From a virus: a DNA stretch of 44,232 nucleotides. A program made the position numbers and the translations under genes. Location: positions 1-44,232 of the IMG/VR virus record IMGVR_UViG_3300024967_000002. One strand, written 5' to 3'. This document shows, piece by piece, positions 24,223 through 31,394 of this stretch (within the stretch, counting starts at the first letter, position 1; each line of letters starts with the position of its first letter). Below the pieces are notes generated by a model, which saw only the letters and a list, made by a program, of their open reading frames with translations, did no database searches and was not told the origin of the DNA.

Positions 24223-24377
24223 TTTGTAACTCCTTTTTTAATATTATTGATTGCTGCCTTGCGGCTCGTATAGCAACCTTCACAATAGCCGCGGCGCTTT
24301 CCGTCGCTGGCCGTGATATTTTTAACCGCCGGCCACTTGTGACAGCTTTGGCATAGCTTTTTTACGACTACAGTCAT
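24219..24377 (-). CDS. Zinc-ribbon micro-protein, 52 residues
   Basis: A short frame, MTVVVKKLCQSCHKWPAVK then RRGYCEGCYTSRKAA and a Lys-rich end. Two CxxC pairs spaced by about 22 residues form a zinc ribbon. The start follows the stop of the ATPase gene directly (TAAATG), and the end overlaps the DUF4224 GTG, so it is fully embedded in the operon. Confidence 0.75.
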   Translation of the reverse strand: MTVVVKKLCQSCHKWPAVKNITASDGKRRGYCEGCYTSRKAAINNIKKGVTK

Positions 24378-26132
24378 TTATGCCGCCGCCTCCGTTTTAC
24401 TCATTGCCACGCAATCGCTAATCCAAACGGCTTGCATGCTATCCGGCAATTGAGCCGGGATTGCCTTAAGCGTCCCCATAACAATAACCGTGCTAAGGCT
24501 GGCGCATGTTATATCGTCAAACCAATACAAAGCCTCGCCGCGTCCCTTCAAGTCAAGCACGTCGAAGCGGTCCAGCATAATAATGCCAGCCTTTGAAACG
24601 TGCGCAATCGTCGCCGCAATCATAGCGTCAGCGCGCCATTTTTCACTCTCGGAGCGTAAGCGATACTCTCGGCCCCCAACGATAAGCTCCATGTCCGCAT
24701 CAATTTTAACGGCTGGCCATTCGCTTAAATTTGCCATATTTTCCAAATGCTTGTTAAACGGCGCCAAGGCATCATTAAGCAACTCGGCTGGAATGCCGCT
24801 TGGTGCTAGAGCGTCCGCAACTTCGTCCCAGGCTTTAACGTCTCCGTGGTGTTCTTTTGCGGCCTTAGTCTTTTGCTCCTCGGCCTTATTAGCCGCCAAA
24901 ACTTGCTCTATTTTCTTGGCGTCGTCCGTGTAAAGCTGGCGTTGTGATTTAGCCGTTGCAAGTAACTCCGCTTTTGCGTCAATGTCAGCCAAAAGGCTTT
25001 CCTCGGTTACGCCTTTTGGCTCCGCGGTAACTTCGGCCTCAAGCTCAGCCAGGTTGCGAGCGGCATTATCCGCGGCTTGCAAATCACGCTCTCCATTAGC
25101 GACAGCGCTCTTGAATAGGTCGCGCGCTTTTATATACTCAGGCAAGCGCTCAATATCGTCCTCAGTGCCAACGGCCATGCTCCCAGCCTCTTGCAACTCA
25201 TTGCCAATATTAACAAGCATAACGCCGCAAGCAGGGCATGCACATGCGTTTTGGCTATGCCTTGCTCCTTCGATAGATACAACCTTAAGCTCCCATTCAG
25301 CAAGCTCCGCTTTGTCACGGTTAAGCTTATCTTGAATGCGCGCATATTTACCAGCATGCTCGCGCAACGCTTCTATTTTCTCATTGCGTCTATGCATAAA
25401 TGCATTAGCGTTGACCAAGCTTTGCTCAGTCGCTTTTAGCGCACCCAATTGGCCGCTTAACAATTCAACCAGGTCGTTGGCCTCTTTAACTTTAATCTCG
25501 GCGTTGTCAATCATTGCCTGGTTAAGCTCGTCATGCTTTGGAGCCTCCCAGGTTTCAGCTTTAACGGCGCCGTAAGTTTCGCCGGTAATAGTACGCCAGG
25601 CGGTTTTAGCGTCGCGGGCCTTGGCTTGAGCTTCTTTGTGTGCGGCCTCGAAACCACTAGCAAGGTGCGGGTTTATTTCCTTAATTTCGGTCGCACCAAT
25701 TCCGCGAGACGTAAGCTTTGCGATAATAGCCTGGGGCGTTATTTTAACGCCCATTAGCTTGAATAAAAACGACCGGCGCTCGTTAGCGTCAACACTAGCG
25801 AAACGGCCAGGGTTAAGGCAATACTCCAGCGCAAACGGTAGATTATCCGCGCCAGTTTGTTTGCCCTCCGGCAATAAAATGCCATAGTCGCCCATGTCTC
25901 CGGCCGTGATAATCGCATGGCCAGCGCTCGCGCTATTGTGTAATAGTTTTGCAAAGTCTTTCTTATGTGTAACGCGGTCGCATTGGCTGATTAACGCATG
26001 CTTAACAGCTTCGGCAACGCTAGACTTGCCAGCGCCATTGGCGCCAGCTAGCAATAGGACTGGCTTATTAACCGCAATGCTTGCGCCCTTAATGCCAAGC
26101 ATGTTGCTTATTTCGATATTAGTAATTTTCAT
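24378..26132 (-). CDS. SMC/SbcC-like ATPase
   Basis: A 584-residue protein. Walker A is GANGAGKSS (residues 30-38). A long coiled-coil arm (about 160-450) is interrupted by the zinc-hook motif Cys299-Pro-Ala-Cys302. A signature-like segment RSESEKWRADA precedes the Walker B strand IIMLDRFDVLD (about 516-525). It resembles Rad50/SbcC proteins in miniature and lies in an operon with RecT-like and exonuclease genes, so it likely acts in DNA end processing or recombination. No SbcD-type nuclease gene is adjacent. Confidence 0.85.
   Translation of the reverse strand: MKITNIEISNMLGIKGASIAVNKPVLLLAGANGAGKSSVAEAVKHALISQCDRVTHKKDFAKLLHNSASAGHAIITAGDMGDYGILLPEGKQTGADNLPFALEYCLNPGRFASVDANERRSFLFKLMGVKITPQAIIAKLTSRGIGATEIKEINPHLASGFEAAHKEAQAKARDAKTAWRTITGETYGAVKAETWEAPKHDELNQAMIDNAEIKVKEANDLVELLSGQLGALKATEQSLVNANAFMHRRNEKIEALREHAGKYARIQDKLNRDKAELAEWELKVVSIEGARHSQNACACPACGVMLVNIGNELQEAGSMAVGTEDDIERLPEYIKARDLFKSAVANGERDLQAADNAARNLAELEAEVTAEPKGVTEESLLADIDAKAELLATAKSQRQLYTDDAKKIEQVLAANKAEEQKTKAAKEHHGDVKAWDEVADALAPSGIPAELLNDALAPFNKHLENMANLSEWPAVKIDADMELIVGGREYRLRSESEKWRADAMIAATIAHVSKAGIIMLDRFDVLDLKGRGEALYWFDDITCASLSTVIVMGTLKAIPAQLPDSMQAVWISDCVAMSKTEAAA
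25392..25405. promoter_or_regulatory. ATGCATAAATGCAT copy inside the ATPase gene
   Basis: A perfect 14/14 copy within the coding region (encoding part of NAFMHRR). No promoter is evident next to it. It could be a roadblock or looping site, or fortuitous. Confidence 0.5.
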
Positions 26133-26160
26133 TTTATGCTCCTAAGTTGTTCGTGTGTTA

Positions 26161-26189
26161 ACTATACCGATAGAGATATTGCAATGCAA
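26161..26189 (-). promoter_or_regulatory. Leftward promoter of the ATPase-int segment
   Basis: On the minus strand the -35 is TTGCAT (26184-26189), the spacer 17 bases, the -10 TATAGT (26161-26166), identical to that of the ssb operon. The operator lies 7 bases upstream of the -35. Confidence 0.8.
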
Positions 26190-26196
26190 GAAAAAT

Positions 26197-26210
26197 ATGC
26201 ATAAATGCAT
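26197..26210. promoter_or_regulatory. ATGCATAAATGCAT operator, ATPase promoter
   Basis: A perfect 14/14 copy just upstream of the -35. Its last base is part of the stop codon of the 31-residue frame. Confidence 0.78.
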
Positions 26211-26305
26211 TAATTAAGTCGCAACAACTCACGCGAGCCGTCGCCTTCTTTACGTGTGTTGATATGGCTTAATGTTGCGCGGCCGGTAAAATTAAACTTG
26301 CTCAT
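26210..26305 (-). pseudogene. 31-residue remnant or micro-protein
   Basis: Reads MSKFNFTGRATLSHINTRKEG and ends in SRELLRLN. The ribosome site TTTAGGAG before the ATG is intact. The start resembles longer phage recombination-region proteins that begin with a TGxATLxxxNxRKEG pattern, as I recall them. It stops where the operator and promoter begin, so it may be the surviving head of a gene cut off when this promoter region arrived. A genuine micro-protein is the alternative. Confidence 0.45.
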
Positions 26306-26314
26306 TTAATACTC

Positions 26315-26464
26315 CTAAATTAACCCAGCATATTGACGTGAGACAATCTCGCTTTGGCCTTCGTCTCTATACGATTTATAAATCTCATACGCCTTTAAGC
26401 ACTCCTCGCGCTCTAAATATGGCGAGTGCTTTCTAACCCAGGTAACAATTTCGTCGTCAGTCAT
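26315..26464 (-). CDS. Small acidic hypothetical protein, 49 residues
   Basis: Reads MTDDEIVTWVRKHSPYLERE, then a helical Tyr/Lys segment ending RQYAGLI. It starts with the site CTTAGGAG at 6 bases spacing and follows an intercistronic hairpin. It is charged and helical with no known domain. Confidence 0.65.
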   Translation of the reverse strand: MTDDEIVTWVRKHSPYLEREECLKAYEIYKSYRDEGQSEIVSRQYAGLI

Positions 26465-26479
26465 TTAATACTCCTAAGC

Positions 26480-26493
26480 GGGGCCGAAGCCCC
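26480..26493 (-). other. Intercistronic UUCG hairpin
   Basis: On the minus strand GGGGC-TTCG-GCCCC, a very stable tetraloop stem, lies between the RecT-like stop and the next ribosome site. There is no T run, so it is more likely an mRNA-processing or stability element than a terminator. Confidence 0.6.
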
Positions 26494-26498
26494 TTAAT

Positions 26499-27506
26499 TT
26501 ATTCAACGTTAAGGTTAGGGCGCTCGCGGCGTTGCGTTGCCTCTTGCACTCTATCGGCCTCATTTAACTCGTCTAAAAATATGTCGGCTTGAGATTTAAC
26601 TGGCTCGGCCTCAATAACGGTTTCGTCCGGTTCCGGCGCTGACGGCTCTTGCTCGTCGATAGGCTCCACAACCTTTTCAACTGGCGCGGCTTTCTCTTTT
26701 GCCTTGTCGGTTGCTGACGGCACCTTGCTCGCTTTACCTGGACGGCTTGGCGCGTCGGTCGCTACAAACTGGCCGCTCTCGTCGCGCTCGGTTTCAATAA
26801 CGTCCTGCAACTCCTCGGTCGTTTGTAAGCCCATAAGCAAGTCCGGCGTATGTAATTTTCCAAAGAAGCTCGTCGCACGATAATGCAACATAACCTCCGG
26901 CATGGTTTGCCATTTGCTTCCGTTCTTAGTAATCCAGCCCTCGTCGATTGCCATTTGCATTGACACAATAGGGCCTTTGATAATGTCGCCGGTTGCCTTG
27001 TCTTTCGCCCATGCGTAACAGGTGCGGTGCGTCACTTGTATCGTTTTGTCTTTGCTTTCCTTTTTACCGTTCACCCAGGCAACGGCGTTGTAAGTCACGG
27101 CCTCAGTTTGGCCAGGCTCAGAAAGCTCAAAGCGCAACGGAGAAAAGCGGCCGCTTGCATTGATGCTGGCCGCAACAAACTGAGCGGACCATGAAGGGCG
27201 ACCCTCGACAATGTAAAGGTTTTGCATAACCATAAGCACGTCGGCACCTAAGCGCTGGCTCATGTTTAAGGCAATCACGCAATTTGGAATTGCGCTTGGG
27301 TTGTCCTCAGTGCCTACAACTTTGCCATAGTCCTTAAGCTCTTTTTGAGCGCGGTATTGCACTGGCACCAGGGTCGAGCTTGATAGCATTTTTGCTTGTC
27401 GTTGCATAAGCTCGAAGCTTTGAGAGCTACCGAAGCCAGGCAACACGACGGCTGTATTAGCCTCGCGCATTGATAAATTTTCGCGGATTGTTTCAACGTT
27501 TGACAT
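26499..27506 (-). CDS. RecT-like single-strand annealing protein
   Basis: A 335-residue protein. The core (residues 60-220) contains IPNCVIALNMSQRLGADVLMVMQNLYIVEGRPSWSAQF, a RecT-type pattern, and a second block with KTIQVTHRTCYAWAKDKATGD. The C-terminal 100 residues are acidic and Pro/Glu-rich with no fold. It would anneal complementary strands after resection. The exonuclease gene sits directly upstream in the same operon. The start follows CTTAGGAG. Confidence 0.85.
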   Translation of the reverse strand: MSNVETIRENLSMREANTAVVLPGFGSSQSFELMQRQAKMLSSSTLVPVQYRAQKELKDYGKVVGTEDNPSAIPNCVIALNMSQRLGADVLMVMQNLYIVEGRPSWSAQFVAASINASGRFSPLRFELSEPGQTEAVTYNAVAWVNGKKESKDKTIQVTHRTCYAWAKDKATGDIIKGPIVSMQMAIDEGWITKNGSKWQTMPEVMLHYRATSFFGKLHTPDLLMGLQTTEELQDVIETERDESGQFVATDAPSRPGKASKVPSATDKAKEKAAPVEKVVEPIDEQEPSAPEPDETVIEAEPVKSQADIFLDELNEADRVQEATQRRERPNLNVE

Positions 27507-27515
27507 GACTAGCTC

Positions 27516-28460
27516 CTAAGCTTCAAATAGAAACGGACGGGCGCCCGCTTTTGGTTTTGTAAATTGTTGGTAGATTGCTGGATTAGCGGCTTTGAATGCG
27601 TCCTTATCAAAGCTTTCTCCGTCCTTGTTATTTTTCCATGTTGCTAGTGTTTTGCCGTTATGGCGAAGCTCCTCAGCGTCCGCAAGCATTGCCTTAAGGT
27701 TACTTTCAAATATCGCTTTGTTATCCTCAGCCGCTTTTAAATCAGCGCGAGCCTTGCCAAGTCGCGCATATAAATCAAGCATTGCATTATCAGCCTCGAC
27801 AACTTTGCCTTTGCTTGCACGGCGATAAATCAACTCAGCGTCGCCGGCATTAACTGGCGTCGGCAATTGTTTCGCCTGGACGCCTTGCCATACCTTGCCG
27901 CATTCCTCAACCATGTACTCAACAAGCTCGTCGTTGCGTTGTATAACGTAAATCTCAATGGGGACAGTGCCTTTGGTTAAGAATTGAACAAGCGCGGCCT
28001 CGTTAACGAAGCAAATCGGAATGTCAGCCTGTACGGCACCAGTGACGGCCATTTGAGCCATACATTGCCATAAACGCTCGACCGGCACTTGGTCCGTGCC
28101 AGGCTCGCCCCAGCGGCTTCTATCAAACATACTGAAAGCCTTAGCCTCAACAACGCGAGGCGCGTCGTCAAACGTGGCCAGGCCGTCAAGGTGACAACCA
28201 AACCAACTGAATTGCGGGTGCAACATTGTGTCAGGTGAAAGGACCAGGCTTTGCGGCTTCTCTTGCTCTTGGTAGGCTTGCATAATTGGCGCCTCCAGGA
28301 TATTACCAAGCTGGACGCTTGGCACGTTGTCCAGGTCCGGGCCTTCAATCTCGCCCATTTTCTGCAAGGCAATCTCGACGCCTTTTCCCGTCATGATATA
28401 AGCCGCGTCTGATGCGAATATGCCAGCGTTGCGGCGTTGTCGTTGAGCTTCGGTTATCAT
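27516..28460 (-). CDS. YqaJ-type viral recombination exonuclease
   Basis: A 314-residue protein. The YqaJ core includes RNAGIFASDAAYIMTGKG, then LGNILEAPIMQAYQ, WFGCHLDGLA with the metal-binding Asp, and RVVEAKAF with the Glu-x-Lys of the PD-(D/E)xK fold, followed by a Gln motif (RLWQCMAQMAVTG). The C-terminal third is a helical region. It would digest one strand of double-stranded DNA for the RecT-like partner. It starts in an ATGA overlap with the gene upstream. Confidence 0.9.
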   Translation of the reverse strand: MITEAQRQRRNAGIFASDAAYIMTGKGVEIALQKMGEIEGPDLDNVPSVQLGNILEAPIMQAYQEQEKPQSLVLSPDTMLHPQFSWFGCHLDGLATFDDAPRVVEAKAFSMFDRSRWGEPGTDQVPVERLWQCMAQMAVTGAVQADIPICFVNEAALVQFLTKGTVPIEIYVIQRNDELVEYMVEECGKVWQGVQAKQLPTPVNAGDAELIYRRASKGKVVEADNAMLDLYARLGKARADLKAAEDNKAIFESNLKAMLADAEELRHNGKTLATWKNNKDGESFDKDAFKAANPAIYQQFTKPKAGARPFLFEA

Positions 28461-28624
28461 TGCGAAATCTCCCCATTAAAGCCAGTGCGTCCTTGGCTTG
28501 CCCAATTGGTTGAGATTGCAACCTTGTTGTCGTTGCGGATTGAGTTTTTAACGCGAGCGCGTTGGTGCGCTAAGCTTTCGCCACGTATAGCGCGCATCAT
28601 ATTAATGATTTTGCGGTTTTTCAT
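28457..28624 (-). CDS. Small basic hypothetical protein, 55 residues
   Basis: Reads MKNRKIINMMRAIRGESLAH with a Arg/Asn-rich middle and the ending TGFNGEISQ. It is basic and helical at the N terminus. Its start and stop both lie in ATGA overlaps with neighbours, so translation is coupled to the exonuclease. Confidence 0.65.
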   Translation of the reverse strand: MKNRKIINMMRAIRGESLAHQRARVKNSIRNDNKVAISTNWASQGRTGFNGEISQ

Positions 28625-28770
28625 GCGGCACCTCCTACAAAGTAAGAAGTCAGCAATGCGGCCAAGGCTAGGCCAATTGATAGCAAAAAATAGATATTCT
28701 CTTGCTTTGTGGTTTTAACGCTGGCAATTAAGTCCTTGCGAGATTGCCCAGCTAAGTCGATGTTTTTCAT
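28621..28770 (-). CDS. Small single-span membrane protein, 49 residues
   Basis: Begins MKNIDLAGQSRKDLIASVKT and carries one membrane segment (about residues 26-46, IYFLLSIGLALAALLTSYF). It is the first gene of the recombination operon, with CTTAGGAG 7 bases before the ATG. A membrane peptide at the head of a recombination operon is unexpected; function unknown. Confidence 0.68.
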   Translation of the reverse strand: MKNIDLAGQSRKDLIASVKTTKQENIYFLLSIGLALAALLTSYFVGGAA

Positions 28771-28787
28771 TATTAGCTCCTAAGTTA

Positions 28788-28801
28788 ATGCATAAATGCA
28801 T
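28788..28801. promoter_or_regulatory. ATGCATAAATGCAT operator, recombination promoter (site 1)
   Basis: A perfect 14/14 copy, just downstream of the -10 (28808-28813), across the transcription start region. Confidence 0.8.
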
Positions 28802-28807
28802 AGGAGA

Positions 28808-28836
28808 ATAATATGCGTAAATGTTTAACAAAGCAA
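28808..28836 (-). promoter_or_regulatory. Leftward promoter of the recombination operon
   Basis: On the minus strand -35 TTGCTT (28831-28836), 17-base spacer, -10 TATTAT (28808-28813). Three operator-like elements lie at the start, in the spacer and upstream of the -35. Confidence 0.82.
28813..28826. promoter_or_regulatory. Operator-like element in spacer (site 2)
   Basis: ATGCGTAAATGTTT matches the consensus at 11 of 14 positions and lies between -10 and -35. Confidence 0.5.
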
Positions 28837-28843
28837 CTAAAAA

Positions 28844-28857
28844 ATGCATAAAAGCAT
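28844..28857. promoter_or_regulatory. Operator-like element upstream of -35 (site 3)
   Basis: ATGCATAAAAGCAT matches the consensus at 13 of 14 positions, 7 bases upstream of the -35. Confidence 0.68.
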
Positions 28858-28907
28858 TAAAATAATTCAAAAATGTTTAATATATTTCATAATATATACA
28901 TAAACGA

Positions 28908-29231
28908 TTATTTTATTGGGATTATTTGAGCGCTTGTTTTGTCAATTTTGTTGAAAAAATCAAGCATTTTATTGCGGGCAACATTGCCAGCCTCCAATAA
29001 TATTGGCACATGCTCCGGCTCAACGTTAACCATTTGGGTTTCAGTTTGTCCGTTTGGTAAAACTGCAATATAAGCAAGGGCAACCGGTGCATTTTCACCT
29101 TGATTATTTGCTAGCATTAAGAGTAATTGTTTGATGATTGCCTGGCGTTCGGCAATATTTGCGGCCGCTTCGGCGTCGCATTGACTAAGGTTTGCGCTTT
29201 CTAAGGCTTTCTTTTTTGTCTGAGGTGTCAT
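28908..29231 (-). CDS. Hypothetical protein co-transcribed with repressor
   Basis: A 107-residue protein, helical at the N terminus (LESANLSQCDAEAAANIAERQAIIKQLLLML) with a beta-rich middle (VALAYIAVLPNGQTETQMVNV). It overlaps the end of the repressor gene by 47 bases, so it is expressed in the lysogen. Prophage-expressed genes here often serve immunity or exclusion. No family recognised. Confidence 0.68.
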   Translation of the reverse strand: MTPQTKKKALESANLSQCDAEAAANIAERQAIIKQLLLMLANNQGENAPVALAYIAVLPNGQTETQMVNVEPEHVPILLEAGNVARNKMLDFFNKIDKTSAQIIPIK

Positions 29232-29688
29232 AGCTAAGGGTTTTATTAGAGTTGTTGCTTAATGGACGCTTGGCGGCTTTTAAAGCCTTGCTTTCAATGT
29301 CCGGCGGTAAGACGTTAGATTTAATATTTAAGTTCAACGTTTTTTTACTGTTATCGTCCTGGCATTGCTCAATCGTAAATCTTATAAACTGATATATCCT
29401 ATCTTGCTCAGAGGTTGGCAATTTTTCAACCTCATAAAACAATTCATTAAGATTGTTGACGCTTTTTTTATATCCAACAATAACCCAAGGCTCAACACGG
29501 AAAGCATTAGCAATGTTCTCAATGTTGTCAGCCGTTAGCGCAACCTCCGCCTTAAGTATGCGGCCAATCGTCGGCTGAGTAACGCCGGCCGCGTCAGCGA
29601 GAGCGGCTTGCGTTTGCAACAACATACTGGCGCCCATTAGCTCCCGTATGCTTGCCGCAATGATTTTTCTGAGTTTAGGTTCAAACAT
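29185..29688 (-). CDS. CI-like repressor, XRE HTH
   Basis: A 167-residue protein. An XRE HTH spans about residues 24-62 (TQAALADAAGVTQPTIGRILKAEVALTADNIENIANAF). The C terminus (65-167) has VNNLNELFYEVEKLPTSEQDRIYQFIRF and a basic end. There is no Ser/Lys LexA-type protease domain, so induction would not be by RecA autocleavage. No ribosome site is seen; a promoter ends at the ATG, suggesting leaderless mRNA. It likely binds the ATGCATAAATGCAT operators. Confidence 0.85.
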   Translation of the reverse strand: MFEPKLRKIIAASIRELMGASMLLQTQAALADAAGVTQPTIGRILKAEVALTADNIENIANAFRVEPWVIVGYKKSVNNLNELFYEVEKLPTSEQDRIYQFIRFTIEQCQDDNSKKTLNLNIKSNVLPPDIESKALKAAKRPLSNNSNKTLSYDTSDKKESLRKRKP

Positions 29689-29694
29689 AACGCG

Positions 29695-29723
29695 AATATA
29701 TCACTAAATTATTCATTTGTGCA
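29695..29723 (-). promoter_or_regulatory. Repressor promoter, leaderless transcript
   Basis: On the minus strand -35 TGCACA (29718-29723), 17-base spacer, -10 TATATT (29695-29700). The -10 ends 6 bases before the ATG, placing the start at or beside the A. The -35 overlaps an operator half. Confidence 0.65.
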
Positions 29724-29724
29724 T
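29711..29724. promoter_or_regulatory. Operator-like element at repressor promoter
   Basis: ATTCATTTGTGCAT matches the consensus at 12 of 14 positions and overlaps the repressor -35; it could give autoregulation. Confidence 0.65.
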
Positions 29725-29758
29725 TATTTATTTAATTAAAATATTTTTAACAAAATGA

Positions 29759-29787
29759 TTGCACGAATATGCATTTATGCATAAAAT
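29759..29787 (+). promoter_or_regulatory. Rightward early promoter (PR-like)
   Basis: -35 TTGCAC (29759-29764), 17-base spacer, -10 TAAAAT (29782-29787). The spacer contains the full operator. Confidence 0.82.
29769..29782. promoter_or_regulatory. ATGCATTTATGCAT operator inside PR-like spacer
   Basis: A perfect 14/14 copy that fits between -35 and -10 (its last base is the first of the -10). It is the key site of the lysis-lysogeny switch. Confidence 0.85.
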
Positions 29788-29817
29788 GATTATCACATTT
29801 AAACGAAGGGTCCAAAC

Positions 29818-30069
29818 ATGGAAAAAAACGAAAAGATTTACGACTACCTTAAGCGCAAGCTCAACGCGCCTGAGTTCAACCGAAAGCTCTCAAAAATAGC
29901 AAAAGACTTAAACCTTAATCAATCGACCATTAGCAGATTATCACGCGGCGAAATTCTAAGCCCTGGCCTGGACGTTGTGCAACCGTTACTTGATTATTTC
30001 CTTGCTAGTGAGAAAGTAAAAAAACCACGTATCGCAAAGGCTGAGAAAAATGAGCAAGCTCATAGTTAA
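29818..30069 (+). CDS. Cro-like HTH protein
   Basis: An 83-residue protein divergent from the repressor. HTH at about residues 22-45 (KLSKIAKDLNLNQSTISRLSRGE) and a Lys-rich C terminus. The position on the PR-like transcript fits a Cro role. The site is GAAGGGTCCAAAC before ATG 29818. The following gene starts inside its last 20 bases. Confidence 0.82.
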   Translation: MEKNEKIYDYLKRKLNAPEFNRKLSKIAKDLNLNQSTISRLSRGEILSPGLDVVQPLLDYFLASEKVKKPRIAKAEKNEQAHS

Positions 30070-30763
30070 AGGGTGGGTGGCTTTTCAGCACTATAAGGAC
30101 CGCTCGCCGCCCTGGATTAAGTTGCATAAAACATTATTAGATAATTACGAATATCAATGCTTGCCTCTTGCTAGCAGAGCGCTAGCGCCAATGATTTGGT
30201 TGCTAGCAAGCGAGAATTTAGACGGTAGCATTGACGCTGACCCTCGCAAGTTGGCATTTAGGTTGAGAGCGAGCGTTGACGAGATTATTGCAGGACTTAA
30301 CCCTTTGATTGAAAACGGTTTTCTAACGTCTGATAGCGGTTTGCTAGCGGAGTGCAAGCAAGTTGCTATGCTAGAGACAGAGACAGAGGCATATAAACAA
30401 GAGACAGAGACAAAGACAGAGAGAGAGGCAGAAGCTCCAAAAAAAGAAAAATCAACAAAAGGCTCTCGACTACCTGGCGACATGGTTCTTTCAAATGATT
30501 GGTATTTGGAGGCTATCAAAATCCGTGCTGATTGGTCTAGCGATAAAGCGTTGGCAGTATTTAGCGAATTTTATGATTATTGGATTGCTCAGCCAGGGGA
30601 GAAGGGTCGAAAAACAGATTGGCTTGCAACATGGAGGAATTGGTGCCGACGTGAAAAGGGATTTAATAATAGCCAAGCTCGACCCGCTAAGTTCGACCCG
30701 GTTGCTTTCGTTAATGGTGCAAACGAGGAGGCTCGAAATGTCACAACTATCGACCACGAATAA
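30050..30763 (+). CDS. Replication initiator, O/DnaT-like
   Basis: A 237-residue protein. The N-terminal part (residues 15-110) is a winged-helix type with PPWIKLHKTLLDNYEYQCL and LASENLDGSIDADPRKLAFRL. A charged linker with TETEAYKQETETKTERE separates a C-terminal domain DMVLSNDWYLEAIKIRADWSSDKALAVFSEFYDYW, resembling the DnaT DNA-binding domain. It would load the replication machinery at the phage origin. The P-like gene follows by overlap. Confidence 0.78.
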   Translation: MSKLIVKGWVAFQHYKDRSPPWIKLHKTLLDNYEYQCLPLASRALAPMIWLLASENLDGSIDADPRKLAFRLRASVDEIIAGLNPLIENGFLTSDSGLLAECKQVAMLETETEAYKQETETKTEREAEAPKKEKSTKGSRLPGDMVLSNDWYLEAIKIRADWSSDKALAVFSEFYDYWIAQPGEKGRKTDWLATWRNWCRREKGFNNSQARPAKFDPVAFVNGANEEARNVTTIDHE

Positions 30764-31394
30764 AAACCCGTTCTTAGTGCCAAGGCCTAAAGCTGACGGA
30801 GCGGCCAAGCCTTTGTCTATTATGGACCGATTGTTTAACAAGCTCGACGGGCATTATCCGCATAAGTGGCGCTCAGCGTTCTCAAGTGAAGCCGCAATTC
30901 AAAACTGGCGGGACAGTTGGAGCGAGGGTTTTATTGAGGAGGGATTAAACCCTCACGAAATTAAGCGCGGGATTGTTGCATGCCGTAAGTTATACGATTG
31001 GCCTCCGAGCCTTAAGGAATTTATAAGCGCATGTCGCCCTCCGGTAGATTTTGAGGCGGCATATTTTGAGGCGGTCGTGCAATTGCGTCGCCGTGAAATG
31101 GGCCAGGACGTTTGGAGCAATAAAGCGATTTATTGGGCGGCGGTAAGGATTGGCCAGTTTGACTTAACCGCTATGCCATACGACCGCATTAAGTCACGCT
31201 GGTCGAATGAGTTGACGTTTTCGCTTGCCGCGTTAGATTTGCCGGACGTACCGCCAAGGCTTCAAGCATTGCCAGCGCCAGGTAAAACAACCACAACGCA
31301 AGAGGTTGGCCGGGAGCGTATGAGTGAAATTATGGAGCGATTTTTTTCGTCCAAGGATATGCATAAATGTATAAATGAGGTTGAAAATGAATGA
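30738..31394 (+). CDS. Replication protein P-like
   Basis: A 218-residue protein. ATG 30738 is chosen because GAGGAGG stands 6 bases upstream; longer frames upstream lack a site. The core FNKLDGHYPHKWRSAFSSEAAIQNWRDSWSEGF, the YDWPPSLKEFISACRP block and the AVRIGQFDLTAMPYDRIKSRW block match lambda P-like helicase loaders. It would recruit the host replicative helicase. The C terminus contains an operator-like site. Confidence 0.82.
   Translation: MSQLSTTNKNPFLVPRPKADGAAKPLSIMDRLFNKLDGHYPHKWRSAFSSEAAIQNWRDSWSEGFIEEGLNPHEIKRGIVACRKLYDWPPSLKEFISACRPPVDFEAAYFEAVVQLRRREMGQDVWSNKAIYWAAVRIGQFDLTAMPYDRIKSRWSNELTFSLAALDLPDVPPRLQALPAPGKTTTTQEVGRERMSEIMERFFSSKDMHKCINEVENE
31359..31372. promoter_or_regulatory. 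Operator-like element at the end of the P-like gene
   Basis: ATGCATAAATGTAT, 13 of 14 matches, 15 bases before the start of the small HTH gene. Confidence 0.6.
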
